Below are positions 45,405 to 53,663 of a DNA stretch of 64,000 bases, one piece after another. The stretch is from Algoriphagus hitonicola (GTDB lineage: Bacteria > Bacteroidota > Bacteroidia > Cytophagales > Cyclobacteriaceae). A program made the position numbers and the translations under genes. The notes under the pieces are model-generated. The model was not told the DNA's origin and searched no databases. It saw nothing but the letters and a program-made list of their open reading frames with translations. The stretch's first letter is position 1. Each line of letters opens with the position of its first letter. The stretch lies in assembly GCF_900113375.1 (NCBI RefSeq), contig NZ_FOPC01000011.1, positions 68,530-132,529 on the forward strand, written 5' to 3'.

Positions 45405-45585
45405 GCAGAAATCCTGGTATTGGGATTGGTCAATTGCTGTCTGACCAAAGGCTCATCTCCATCCAGAAACAAAAATGCTCGACTTTTAAGAATCTCGCGA
45501 ATCAAAGTTGTTTTGCCGACCTACCTAGCTCCAATCAGTAGGATGGTCTTCCTTTTAAAAAGCTTCGCAGAAATCCTACTTTGAA
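45405..45585 (-). pseudogene. Fragment of a DUF4143-type AAA ATPase
   Basis: The minus strand reads FKRKTILLIGAR-stop-VGKTTLIREILKSRAFLFLDGDEP. This is a Walker A motif in which the Gln codon of GARQVGKT has become TAG. Nothing of the rest of the ATPase remains. It is related to the intact gene at 24423-25634 and marks the start of the decayed accessory region. Confidence 0.65.
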
Positions 45586-45611
45586 GTATCCTAAGGATCC
45601 TAGATTCATTC

Positions 45612-45641
45612 ATTCACCAAAAGCAATGCTTTTTGGTGAAT
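45612..45641. repeat. Stem-loop in decayed DNA
   Basis: ATTCACCAAAAGCA pairs with TGCTTTTTGGTGAAT with one bulge. Possibly an old terminator. Confidence 0.45.
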
Positions 45642-45799
45642 CAAATAAAAATAATCTTGGGAAGTAAGGGGAGTGGCCTGTTTTGTAATTGTCTGTTTTA
45701 ACTCCTACATGGGGCATATTTTAGATTAGATACCGGGTAGGGCCGGAACTCTTTATGCATTTGAATTGAAATAGGCGAAAAAGATAAGGTTCCTGGCCC

Positions 45800-45836
45800 T
45801 GACTTTTTTCAATCCAGATCCTAATTCCGTACTAAA
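45800..45836 (-). pseudogene. 5' remnant of an XRE regulator gene
   Basis: On the minus strand the sequence after the operator reads ACG-GAA-TTA-GGA-TCT-GGA-TTG-AAA-AAA, matching the MELGSRLKK start of the XRE gene at 50510 with ATG changed to ACG. The flanking 90 bp (45811-45905) match 50491-50585 at roughly 90 percent by eye. Only the first dozen codons survive. Confidence 0.65.
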
Positions 45837-45840
45837 AACA

Positions 45841-45854
45841 AGTAAAAATTTACT
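45841..45854. promoter_or_regulatory. Putative XRE operator, site 1
   Basis: AGTAAAAATTTACT, near-palindromic, identical to 50521-50534 and similar to sites at 55227, 58530 and 59751. Confidence 0.55.
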
Positions 45855-46089
45855 AAAAATTAGAAATATCTTACTAGGTGTAAATCAAAAGATATCTCAA
45901 ATTAGTCTCAAGAAAATAAAATCTTCAGCCGTATTTCTGAGGTTTGTCTCAATTTTCAAGAGATGCAATGGGGTTTTTGGACGAAAAGGGAAAGCTAAAA
46001 AACCAAAGGAAGAAAGGATTTGACTCTATCAACTGATCTGGGGGATAGTAGGTATAATAAAGCTTTTGCAGCATATAGACTGAATGGAG

Positions 46090-46200
46090 CACAGGCAAAG
46101 CAGGAATCTATATTCAAAGCCATGCAGGACTCTACAGAAAAATATTCAATCGCGATGAATGGTCATAGACTCCGGTGACACAAAAGGTCGGAGGATTAGC
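46090..46200 (+). pseudogene. Remnant of a VKOR-type thioredoxin gene end
   Basis: AAGCAGGAATC and CAAAGCCATGCAGGACT match 51838-51873 near the 3' end of the thioredoxin fragment, and CGCGATGAATGGTC matches 52011-52024 just after its stop. The intervening coding sequence is lost. It therefore shows that the block regulator-thioredoxin-peptide existed twice. Confidence 0.6.
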
Positions 46201-46246
46201 GTACAAACTCAAAATCAATTTATTAACCATTTAAATCGTAAAAATC

Positions 46247-46465
46247 ATGAAGAAACTAAGTTTAGAAATGCTTAGACTTACTTCCGAGGATGTACTAGGG
46301 AGCAGTCAGATGAAATCAATCGTAGGTGGTGGAAGTTTTCGATGTGTTTGCTACAACAGTAAAGGTAGCTGGACAGGAACTTATTCTGATCAAGCTACAG
46401 CAGAAGCGGCTGGAGGGGGACATTGTGAATCAGGTATAGCTCAATGTACAGAAATCAATCAATAA
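46247..46465 (+). CDS. GG-leader peptide 1
   Basis: 72 residues. The leader MKKLSLEMLRLTSEDVLGSS continues with QMKSIVGG, a double-glycine type cleavage site (GG at residues 27-28). The core of about 44 residues begins GSFRCVCYNSKGSW and has Cys at CVC, HCESG and QCTE. Leaders of this kind are trimmed by C39 peptidase-ABC exporters. It is followed at once by a strong stem-loop and then a beta-propeller gene. It could be a bacteriocin, a signal or a modified natural product; no modification enzyme is nearby. Confidence 0.78.
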   Translation: MKKLSLEMLRLTSEDVLGSSQMKSIVGGGSFRCVCYNSKGSWTGTYSDQATAEAAGGGHCESGIAQCTEINQ

Positions 46466-47640
46466 CTTCTTTAAAAAGATCCTATGCTAATTCTCAAATT
46501 ACGATAGGGTCTTTTTTTCCTGTCCTTAGGAAAGAATTCTTAGTTGTTAAGCTGCTTTGTATTAGTTTGTTTTTCTCTTGTAGTGAGAGTTCGACAAATA
46601 TTTCATCAAAAGATTCAATTAAAATTGATACACTTATTTTTGAGTCCAAAAATGAAGTCATCGAGTTGGGAGATGAAGGAGAATTCTTGACTTCTTCCGC
46701 GATGTCTGATGATGCCTCGACCTATTATATTTTTAACCTTGAAAAGAGATATTTATACACGTTGGACATAAAATCTAAGGAACTTCTGTCCGCCTTAAAA
46801 ATGCCTTCTGAAGGCCCGGATGGAATTGGAGACTGGTTGATTGATTTTCAGATGATCAATGATAGTAGTTTTATTGCCCAAGGTGACAATGTTTTTTATT
46901 TTTTTAATCTGGAAGGGAAAATAAGGGATAAAATAAGAGTGGATCATCTTTTTTATTTGAATCCTGGATTGGCTAGAAAATTTTCTAATATAGGATTTCT
47001 GTATAAAGATGAGCTATTCCACTTCACGACAGGAGAAATAGGTACTATAGAATCTCAAGTGCTTAGCTATGATCCAAAAAGCGACTCTTTTTTTCTGAGA
47101 GAAATTCCTTCAATCGATTTGATAAAAAATTGGGCTGTGGTTTCCATGGTCAAATCCTTTACTTTTTATTCTTCTCCGGCCTATGTCATAAATGACTTTC
47201 CTAATGGAATCCTTGTAGTAAACAGAGGCTTGCCCAATATGACTGCATATCTCAGAAATGGAGATACCATAAATACTAAATTCAATAATTCAAAGTTTTT
47301 CGAAGAAGTAATACCTATTGAGGAAATTTTCCGTGCAAAAAATGAAACAGAAGAAAAAGAATTCAAAAGAGAGCTAGAAAAACGGATAAACTTTCTCCGA
47401 CCGGTAGTTGATGACAAAAAACAAAAAGTCTATAGACTTGGCTATCAACTGGCTTCGGACGGAGTTACTTATGATAATTACTTGTTTGAATACGACCTGA
47501 AATTAAATTTGACTAGGGAGGAGTTTTTGGATGGAATAAAAATCAGACCAAAGAAAATGTTTCTTAGCGAGTCAACCTTTTACCTGGCTGCATCCTTTGA
47601 AGATGAACCGGCCTTCTTGATTTTTGAAAATCCATTTTAA
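46444..47640 (+). CDS. 6-bladed beta-propeller lipoprotein (subgroup C)
   Basis: 398 residues as drawn. The lipobox LFFSC lies about 45 residues in, which is late, so the real start may be downstream at a non-ATG codon; the ATG at 46444 overlaps the peptide gene by 22 bp. The terminator-like stem-loop 46473-46518 falls inside this extra N-terminus. The body shows propeller blades (YYIFNLEKRYLYTLDIKSKE, MPSEGPDGIGDWLIDFQMI, FLYKDELFHF) and ends AFLIFENPF. Partner or receptor for peptide 1 is my inference. Confidence 0.75.
   Translation: MYRNQSITSLKRSYANSQITIGSFFPVLRKEFLVVKLLCISLFFSCSESSTNISSKDSIKIDTLIFESKNEVIELGDEGEFLTSSAMSDDASTYYIFNLEKRYLYTLDIKSKELLSALKMPSEGPDGIGDWLIDFQMINDSSFIAQGDNVFYFFNLEGKIRDKIRVDHLFYLNPGLARKFSNIGFLYKDELFHFTTGEIGTIESQVLSYDPKSDSFFLREIPSIDLIKNWAVVSMVKSFTFYSSPAYVINDFPNGILVVNRGLPNMTAYLRNGDTINTKFNNSKFFEEVIPIEEIFRAKNETEEKEFKRELEKRINFLRPVVDDKKQKVYRLGYQLASDGVTYDNYLFEYDLKLNLTREEFLDGIKIRPKKMFLSESTFYLAASFEDEPAFLIFENPF
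46473..46518 (+). terminator. Stem-loop after peptide 1
   Basis: AAAAAGATCCTAT (46473-46485) pairs with ATAGGGTCTTTTT (46504-46516), 13 bp with one G-U pair and an 18-nt loop, followed by more T. It starts 8 bp after the peptide stop and is a candidate attenuator. Confidence 0.75.
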
Positions 47641-47688
47641 AGAATACGCATTTCCGCTTTTCTGCCAGTAAAAAACAGTAATTAATTT

Positions 47689-48852
47689 ATGATTCTATTA
47701 AAAAAATATAAATTTCATTTTATCGTTTTCTTCCTGATTTCATGCGGAGTCAAAAGGAAAGATAGCAGTGATTTGAGATTAACTAGTTCATTTGATTTAG
47801 TGAAAATTGATTCAGTTAAAGTTCCTATTTTAGGGAATCCAACAGTTCATGATATCAGCCCGAGTCAAGAAATTATTTTATTTGTAGATTATAAAGAATC
47901 ATCGGAAATAATACATATCGTTGATTTTGAGGGAAATGAAATAAGTTCTTTTTCAAAAATAGGAGACATTCCTGATTCTTATGGTTCACTTCGGACCACG
48001 CTTTTAATACAAGAGGACTCTACTTTTCTTGCTTTTGGGACCAATGGATTTATCTCCTATAATTTTTCAGGACAAACTGTTTCAAAACAAGAATTAAAAA
48101 ATTTTCAACCCCCAAATTCTTTTATAATCGGAATGGGAAATGGGTTGAAAAAATTCAAGGATAAATTTTTATTTGCCAATCTAGGCGAAGGAATAGAGTC
48201 AATCCCGGACATTAAGCCATTTGCTTGGCTGGATCCAACGTCAGGTGAAAAAGTATCATTTTCAAAAATTCCAACTTCAACCCTATTTCATAATGGGAAA
48301 AATTTTTTTAAAAATGCTTGGAATCCTGTATTTGACATCCATCAAGAATATATCTATGTGGTATTTGGAATAGAGCCTACTCTATTTATTCTTTCCGCTG
48401 TGAATCCTGATAAAATTTTAAATTCTTTTCCTCTTTCCCTACCAGATTACCACTATTTTAAAGGCTCAGATCGAAATCGTTCTGATCCAAGATTATTTGG
48501 TCAGGTACAAACGTCAGGGAAGATCACAAATATAGAATTCTACAAAGGGTACTTTTTGATTTCGTATTTTCCGGGTTATGATTTGGCAGACACTGAAGAG
48601 CGATTTGAAAATAAAAGCACCACAGAATCGATTGAATTTAGGAAAAGGATGGAGAATAAATATCCCAATAGGTTAGCGGTTTTTGATTCACTAGGAAATT
48701 TTGTTAAAGATTTTACTCCTGAGAAAAATGGTTTACTAGGTGGAAGTATGATAGTTCGAGATAATCAGTTATGGATGGTAGAAAAGCCCAATGATCAGAT
48801 TGAACAAGATTATTTTAGATTATTTCGGGTTGATTTCCAAGTTGAGAAATGA
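47689..48852 (+). CDS. 6-bladed beta-propeller lipoprotein (subgroup A)
   Basis: 387 residues. Lipobox FLISC (Cys near residue 19). Signature stretches are VKVPILGNPTVHDISPSQE, FSKIGDIPDSYG, FGTNGFISYN, and a C-terminus reading LAVFDSLGNFVKDFTPE, QLWMVEKPNDQIEQDYFRLFRV. The gene at 53664 has the same motifs in the same order (PYLGNPIVHDINPKTN, FSKFGDIPDGYG, QLWMMEKPDEEVERDYFRLFRV), so the two are clear paralogues. Function unknown; anchored in the envelope. Confidence 0.82.
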   Translation: MILLKKYKFHFIVFFLISCGVKRKDSSDLRLTSSFDLVKIDSVKVPILGNPTVHDISPSQEIILFVDYKESSEIIHIVDFEGNEISSFSKIGDIPDSYGSLRTTLLIQEDSTFLAFGTNGFISYNFSGQTVSKQELKNFQPPNSFIIGMGNGLKKFKDKFLFANLGEGIESIPDIKPFAWLDPTSGEKVSFSKIPTSTLFHNGKNFFKNAWNPVFDIHQEYIYVVFGIEPTLFILSAVNPDKILNSFPLSLPDYHYFKGSDRNRSDPRLFGQVQTSGKITNIEFYKGYFLISYFPGYDLADTEERFENKSTTESIEFRKRMENKYPNRLAVFDSLGNFVKDFTPEKNGLLGGSMIVRDNQLWMVEKPNDQIEQDYFRLFRVDFQVEK

Positions 48853-48927
48853 CCTAAAAATCACTAGTTTCATCCAATGCCTCCTCTTTAATTTAATTGG
48901 GATTGGTAAAAAGATAAACTTAAAAAT

Positions 48928-50064
48928 ATGATCAGAATTCTAAGTAAAGGGCTAAAAATTCTACTGCTGGCGATATTTCTTCTTTTTGGAAATGTGGTTA
49001 ATGCGCAAACCACCTTTTCGAAAATTGCTGAATTCAAAATTGATCTTTTAAATCCAATTCAACTAATTGATTACTATCCTGCTAAAGAACTATTTCTGGG
49101 ATATATCAGTCAAGGCAGCAAAGGGAATAAAATAACTTTGTTTTCAAAAACCGGAAAAGTCCTTGTTTCTGAATTTTTACAAGGGGAAGGACCCAATCAG
49201 ATCGTAGAATCTATTAACCAAATAGGCTTTTCCGAAGAAGGAACTATTTGGATTCATTCCAGCCAAAACCTGTACGTATACGATCAAAATCTGAGGAAAT
49301 TAAAAAAAATGCCTTTTAACTCTCAGTATAACGTCACATTATACAGTCCTAAAAAGCTAAATTTCTTCTATGAAGCAGGTGTTAAAGGAGATTACTCGTT
49401 TATCAGTCAACCCTCGGGGCATTCTACTTTTTTTGGATTCTCGGATTTTTTGAAAGAAAACCTTATAGAAATATTTAATCCAAAAAGCAATAGTCTATAC
49501 AAAATGGCTCCTGTCTCTGAGAGGTCTAATTTTTCAAAGCTTGATCCTTCTATTGAGTCTATTTATTCGCCTGTCTATTCGTTAGACAAAAGCCGAAGAA
49601 AATTGTACTTGACCACTACATTGGATGATGAAATCTCCATTATTGATTTAAAATCTCAAGATGTACCTAGAAGTATCAAGGTTGACCATGGAGATTTTTC
49701 TGTGCTGAAATCCTCTAAAATTTCCTTGAGCAATATTCCATCAACCGGTCCAATTACCCTAGGAGCGAAAAACAAAAATATTTATGTGCTATCGGATGGA
49801 AGTATAGTTTTGGAATATATAAAAGCTATCTCTCCTGGGGTTTATGAACAAAAGCTTGCTGAGGACAAGAATTACCATCATTATGGAGACCCAAATTATC
49901 ATCGGTTAATTTTCATTGAAGGAGGGAGGCAAATAGGAGGAGATATTGAAATACCCTATGGAGAGATTTCCATGCTTTTGCCTGATGATACGTTTTTGAT
50001 CAAGTTGTTAAATCCAGCTGAAGAGGAGGACTTTACTCGATATGGGATTTTTGAACTAAGATAA
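48928..50064 (+). CDS. Secreted 6-bladed beta-propeller (subgroup B)
   Basis: 378 residues with an SPI signal peptide ending NVVNA rather than a lipobox. Subgroup signs are FSKIAEFKIDLLNPIQLIDYYP, FLQGEGPNQIVESI, YDQNLRKL, the basic-acid segment SRRKLYLTTTLDDEISIIDL and the C-terminal YEQKLAEDKNYHHYGDPNYH (His-rich), RLIFIEGGRQIGGDIEIP. Homologues in this window are at 57059 and 63076. It closes a run of three tandem propellers (C, A, B) behind peptide 1. Confidence 0.82.
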   Translation: MIRILSKGLKILLLAIFLLFGNVVNAQTTFSKIAEFKIDLLNPIQLIDYYPAKELFLGYISQGSKGNKITLFSKTGKVLVSEFLQGEGPNQIVESINQIGFSEEGTIWIHSSQNLYVYDQNLRKLKKMPFNSQYNVTLYSPKKLNFFYEAGVKGDYSFISQPSGHSTFFGFSDFLKENLIEIFNPKSNSLYKMAPVSERSNFSKLDPSIESIYSPVYSLDKSRRKLYLTTTLDDEISIIDLKSQDVPRSIKVDHGDFSVLKSSKISLSNIPSTGPITLGAKNKNIYVLSDGSIVLEYIKAISPGVYEQKLAEDKNYHHYGDPNYHRLIFIEGGRQIGGDIEIPYGEISMLLPDDTFLIKLLNPAEEEDFTRYGIFELR

Positions 50065-50234
50065 AATTTGATGTTATCACTTCCCGGAAAATCTGTTTCA
50101 TTAATTACAAACTTTTCAAAGACTCCGCTTTTAATTAATTTTTAGCCGTTGGATTCATGACTCACATGAACTTCATGCAAAGACCTCTTAACTCTTACCT
50201 TTTAAAATTTCCACGAGTAAAGTTTCTATCCGCC

Positions 50235-50510
50235 TTAATTCAGTTTCGTCAGTCTCAAGGTTAAGTGATTGGATTGCTTTTTGAGTATGGGGGGGGATTT
50301 AGTTAAAAGAATATTTTCTTTTTCAAGAAATTTGACCATATCCAAATTATAAATAGATGCAAATTTGGCTATTTGAAGGATGTTGGGAATTGTTTTTCCA
50401 CTTTCGATATTGGAAAGGGTTTTTTGAGAAACTTCCAAAAGATGGGCAACTTCCTGCTGCGAAAGCTTTTTTTCTTCCCTGATTTTTTTTAGTCGAGATC
50501 CTAATTCCAT
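50235..50510 (-). CDS. XRE-family regulator with frame broken at a C8 tract
   Basis: As sequenced, 91 residues. The helix-turn-helix is MELGSRLKKIREEKKLSQQ, then EVAHLLEVSQKTLSNIESGK (about residues 15-55), and the frame continues to KFLEKENILLTKSPP. There the minus strand has eight C (plus-strand G8 at about 50289-50296), and the rest (ILKKQSNHLTLRLTKLN) looks out of frame. With nine C the frame runs on as HTQKAIQSLNLETDETELRR then IETLLVEILKGKS, stopping at 50188, which looks like genuine protein. So the C-terminus is either mutated, phase-variable or mis-called. A near-identical promoter with a dead copy of the gene is at 45800-45905. Confidence 0.78.
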   Translation of the reverse strand: MELGSRLKKIREEKKLSQQEVAHLLEVSQKTLSNIESGKTIPNILQIAKFASIYNLDMVKFLEKENILLTKSPPILKKQSNHLTLRLTKLN

Positions 50511-50520
50511 ACTAAAAACA

Positions 50521-50534
50521 AGTAAAAATTTACT
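50521..50534. promoter_or_regulatory. Putative XRE operator, site 2
   Basis: AGTAAAAATTTACT 11 bp upstream of the XRE start and within the divergent region shared with the gene fragment at 50637. A further half-site CTTACTAGG lies at about 50550. Position suggests autoregulation and control of the divergent operon. Confidence 0.6.
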
Positions 50535-50636
50535 AAAAATTAGAAATATCTTACTAGGTCTAAACCTTAAGATGCCTCAAATTAGCATTCAACAATTAAA
50601 ATCAAAAAGAAATTAAGATTTTTTAGTTTTTTGCTT

Positions 50637-50948
50637 ATGGAAAATAGTCTGATTTGCATTAAAAATTTATTTGAACTAATTAATGTACCTTTTACTACAG
50701 GGTATTTAAAGAAAAAATTGCTCACTCATCCAGAACCGGAGTCCTTGTTGGCTATCTCGGACATTTTGGCTGAGTATAATCTAGAGAGTCTTGCAATCCA
50801 ACTCACCGAAGATAAACTGGATCAACTGCCCTTGCCCTGTGTGGTTAGTAAGCTTTTGAGTTGGAGGAACGGTCTCGAGTTTATTGGAAATGGGATAATT
50901 GGATTTTCTGAATCAAAAATGAATCCATTGGCAAATACAGTTCAATGA
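50637..50948 (+). pseudogene. N-terminal fragment of a C39-VKOR-thioredoxin gene
   Basis: The frame MENSLICIKNLFELINVPFT through LLTHPEPESLLAISDILAEY and LPCVVSKLLSWRNGLEFIG matches the C39-like N-terminal domain of Bacteroidota vitamin K epoxide reductase proteins. The catalytic part and the four-helix VKOR domain that should follow are missing, replaced by the stem-loop element at 51003-51190. The last piece of the same gene is 51323-51973. Confidence 0.68.
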
Positions 50949-51002
50949 AATGGACTAATAATCTTCGGTGGACTGGGCCTTACGGGATTTTCGGTTTTGG
51001 GA

Positions 51003-51190
51003 TGCTTTGCAAACCCGTGAAGAAAATGACTTAGTCCCGAACTTGTTTCGGGAATCCAGTCATTTTTAGGGTGGCAAAGCAGGACAAAATGCCGCTGTGC
51101 ATTAGTTTTAAAGATACTGCAAGCACTATCAGCGGCAAGAAAATAACGAGGCCCAAGACTTTTGGATACTTTTGGTCTTCAAAAGTATCG
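51003..51190. repeat. Three consecutive stem-loops, fold-back element
   Basis: Stem-loop 1 is nested over 79 nt: TGCTTTGC/GCAAAGCA (51003-51010, 51074-51081), ACCC/GGGT, AAAATGACT/AGTCATTTT (51023-51031, 51058-51066) and TCCCGAA/TTCGGGA (51035-51041, 51047-51053). Stem-loop 2 is TGCCGCTG/CAGCGGCA (51090-51097, 51130-51137). Stem-loop 3 is GATACTTTTG/CAAAAGTATC (51165-51174, 51180-51189). It lies exactly where the VKOR domain is lost. Similar fold-back repeats occur in other Bacteroidota. Confidence 0.7.
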
Positions 51191-51322
51191 AAGGCGGAAA
51201 GAATCGATGAGGTCTAAATTAGAGAGAAGAGGATCGGACTATATTTAAATCTCAGAGGTAACACCGATTAAATAGGTATTTATTCTTTTAAATTAGTTAA
51301 TAGCCTTATAAGGTGATCACCA

Positions 51323-51973
51323 ATGAAGTTTTGGAAAGTTTCAGATGAAGAAGATTACTGGGTGAGGGGTATTTACCTAACCTGGATCAGCCTAAAACCC
51401 TACTTGACTGCTCAAAAAGATTTATATGCTACCAAAAGCAAGTTGGCTAAGGTCATGTCCAACAAGGAGCTTTTCGACTATTTCCTAGCCAACTCCAGGG
51501 AGATTACTTCCAGTCCCGAAGGACTGGGGGTATTCCTAAAGGGGACAAAGGCTAAATATCACGTACTAAAAGTATGCAATCCCTACTGCGGACCCTGTGC
51601 ACGTACGCATCCTCTCTTAGAGCAGCTCTATGAGACCGGGAATATTGATTTGCAGATCGTATTTATTCCCGGAGGTGGAGATGAGGTCAGAATCAAGACT
51701 ATCCGGCACCTCTTGGGTATTGCTTCTCAAGGTGATTTAGAAAAAACCCGCCAAGCCTTGGATGACTGGTATAGTCAGGACAAGAAAGATTATGAAGCCT
51801 TTGCAACAAACTATCCACTAAACGGAGAACTGACAAAGCAGGAATCCAACATCAAAGCCATGCAGGACTGGGCAGAGAAGGAGCAGATTACCCATACGCC
51901 GACGATTTTCATCAATGGCTATGAGTTGCCATCCACCTATGCGGTAGATGACTTGAAATATGTATTACACTAA
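51323..51973 (+). pseudogene. C-terminal thioredoxin part of the C39-VKOR-thioredoxin gene
   Basis: 216 codons open. The first residues, WVRGIYLTWISLKPYLTAQK, look like the end of the last VKOR helix and linker. The thioredoxin domain has KVCNPYCGPCARTHPLLEQL (active site CGPC) and the cis-Pro strand THTPTIFINGYELP. Without the membrane domain and signal it would be cytoplasmic if made at all. In full-length homologues VKOR reoxidises this thioredoxin, which forms disulfides in exported proteins; that fits neighbouring Cys-rich peptides. Residual expression cannot be excluded, since the frame is intact. Confidence 0.72.
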
Positions 51974-52083
51974 GAAAATAAAATCTGCTGGTGCAGAAAC
52001 GATATTCAGTCGCGATGAATGGTCGCAGTCTCTGAGTGACCAAAATGTTCAGAGAATATCATACAATCATAAACAATAAAACT

Positions 52084-52332
52084 ATGATTATTTTTGAAAA
52101 ATTGGGTTTTTCTCCGGAGGATTTCCTCCAGAGAAGTCAAATGTCCACTATTTTAGGAGGTGGAGGAAGTGGATCCGGAACTTGTGGATATCTGGATACT
52201 ACAGGTTATCCAGTATGCAATCTTACGAGAGAACAAGCGGAAGGATACGCTAATCAATACGGAGGACATTGGTGTTGTGATAGTTGTTCAACAGCAAGTT
52301 ATTGCAACGAAGAATCAAATGCTCCAGAGTAA
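52084..52332 (+). CDS. GG-leader peptide 2
   Basis: 82 residues from MIIFEKLGFSPEDFLQRSQM, cleavage motif STILGG (GG at about 24-25) and a core starting GGSGSGTCGYLDTTGYPVC. The core has six Cys including a CCDSC cluster, so disulfides are likely. I start at 52084 because the leader motif begins there; the frame extends upstream without leader-like sequence. It follows the thioredoxin fragment by 110 bp and is followed by a terminator hairpin. Confidence 0.78.
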   Translation: MIIFEKLGFSPEDFLQRSQMSTILGGGGSGSGTCGYLDTTGYPVCNLTREQAEGYANQYGGHWCCDSCSTASYCNEESNAPE

Positions 52333-52345
52333 TAATTGAAATATC

Positions 52346-52376
52346 GGCTGGCTATTATTTAGCCAGCCTTTATTAA
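52346..52376 (+). terminator. Stem-loop after peptide 2
   Basis: GGCTGGCTA (52346-52354) pairs with TAGCCAGCC (52360-52368) around TTATT, then TTTATT. Perfect 9-bp stem, 14 bp after the stop codon. Confidence 0.85.
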
Positions 52377-52416
52377 CCATTCACCACGAATTTAATGAAA
52401 ATGCTAACTTGAGGGA

Positions 52417-53650
52417 AAAAATGTTCACCTAGAATTTATTCACCAAGCTGCTTAATCTAGAGGACCGTTGGATAGTTGAATAAGTTGACACCAACTTAAA
52501 CAAGGGTGAGATTTACATTCATGTAGTATGCCTTTTGGATGAGATTATTGATGTTGATACTGATGAGCTTTGTAAGGTTTACGACTTTGCCCCAGAGCGC
52601 TCTTGGAGGCATCTAAACACGATGCAATACAGGACTTATATCAAGAGTCGGCTTCCCAGGATCAAGTCATCCAACGGCAAGATTAAGACGGTTCAGCCTA
52701 ATTGGGCTTACGGATATAAGGGGCAACACTCTTGTTTGAGCACGCTGTCTTAGACCTTTTGAAAGCCAGTAAAAACCAGACAAAAACAGCTGCACTCATG
52801 CGCTGTGGATTTAACGTAATTAACCGGATTTAACACCTGAGTACCCAAAGAGGCATGGAGAGACGGAACTTTTCCCAGATCATTTTTGAGCACCTGAGCA
52901 TTGACGAGAAGTCGTTCAAGAAAGGCCACCGCTATGTCACCATACTCAGTCACCCCACGTCTCGCTGTGTACTTGACGTGGGAGAACGCCGGGCCAAGGA
53001 GTCCTGCAAGGCTCTGTTTGATAAAGCCTTGACTCCAGACCAGCAGAGCCGGGTAAACGCAATCAGCATGGACATGTGGAAACCCTACATGTATACCGCT
53101 AAAGAGTCTCTGGGCAATGCTTTGATTGTACACGACTGGTTTCACCTGGTCAAATATCTCAATGAGGTCATCGACAAAATTCGAAGGATAGAGGTCAAAC
53201 AGCACCACGAATTGAAGAATAGCAGATATGCTCTGCTCAAGAGCCCTGACAACCAAACCGAGAAACAAAGGATCCATTTTGAGGCAATCGCCGGAGCCAG
53301 CTATGAAGTCAGTAGAGCCTGGCAGGTGCGGGAAAATTTCAAGCAACTGTTTCACAAATCAAAGGTGCAAGCATGGCACCTGTTCAACCGTTGGGTCTCA
53401 GATGCACTAAAGCGGAAAATCAAGGAAGTAGATAAAGTTGTAACCATATTTCAAAACCATGTTTCCGGTGTTGTCGCTGCATTGATCAACAACCTAAACA
53501 ATGGGATGGCAGAACGATTAAACTTTAAATTACAAGAACTCAAAACTGTGGGGAGAGGATATCGTACTTTTGATAATTTTAGAAGTGCTATATTATTTTT
53601 TCACGGAGGCTTAAACTTATATCCTCACTAACTTGGGGGTAAAACCCTAT
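52417..53650 (+). mobile_element. Degenerate ISL3-family insertion sequence
   Basis: The transposase is broken. The N-terminal part (52417-52534, NLFTKLLNLEDRWIVE and ...NKGEIYIHVV) carries two stops, 52535-52753 is open (DFAPERSWRHLNTMQYRTYI), a frameshift follows near 52745, another stop interrupts about 52830, and 52855-53631 is the long C-terminal catalytic part. The DDE core is visible as SIDEKSFKKGHRYVT, AISMDMWKPYM and GMAERLNFKLQEL. The right end (ACTTGGGGGTAAAACCC to about 53650) looks like an ISL3 terminus; I find no matching left end, so that side is probably deleted. Confidence 0.82.
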
Positions 53651-53663
53651 TAATTAAAAAGTT

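Noticed and set aside
45363..45584. Plus-strand 73-codon frame
   Set aside because: The minus strand of the same stretch encodes an ATPase Walker A relic, so this frame is its shadow.
52750..53355. Minus-strand 201-codon frame inside the ISL3 element
   Set aside because: Antisense to the transposase catalytic region, which has the clear DDE-type motifs.
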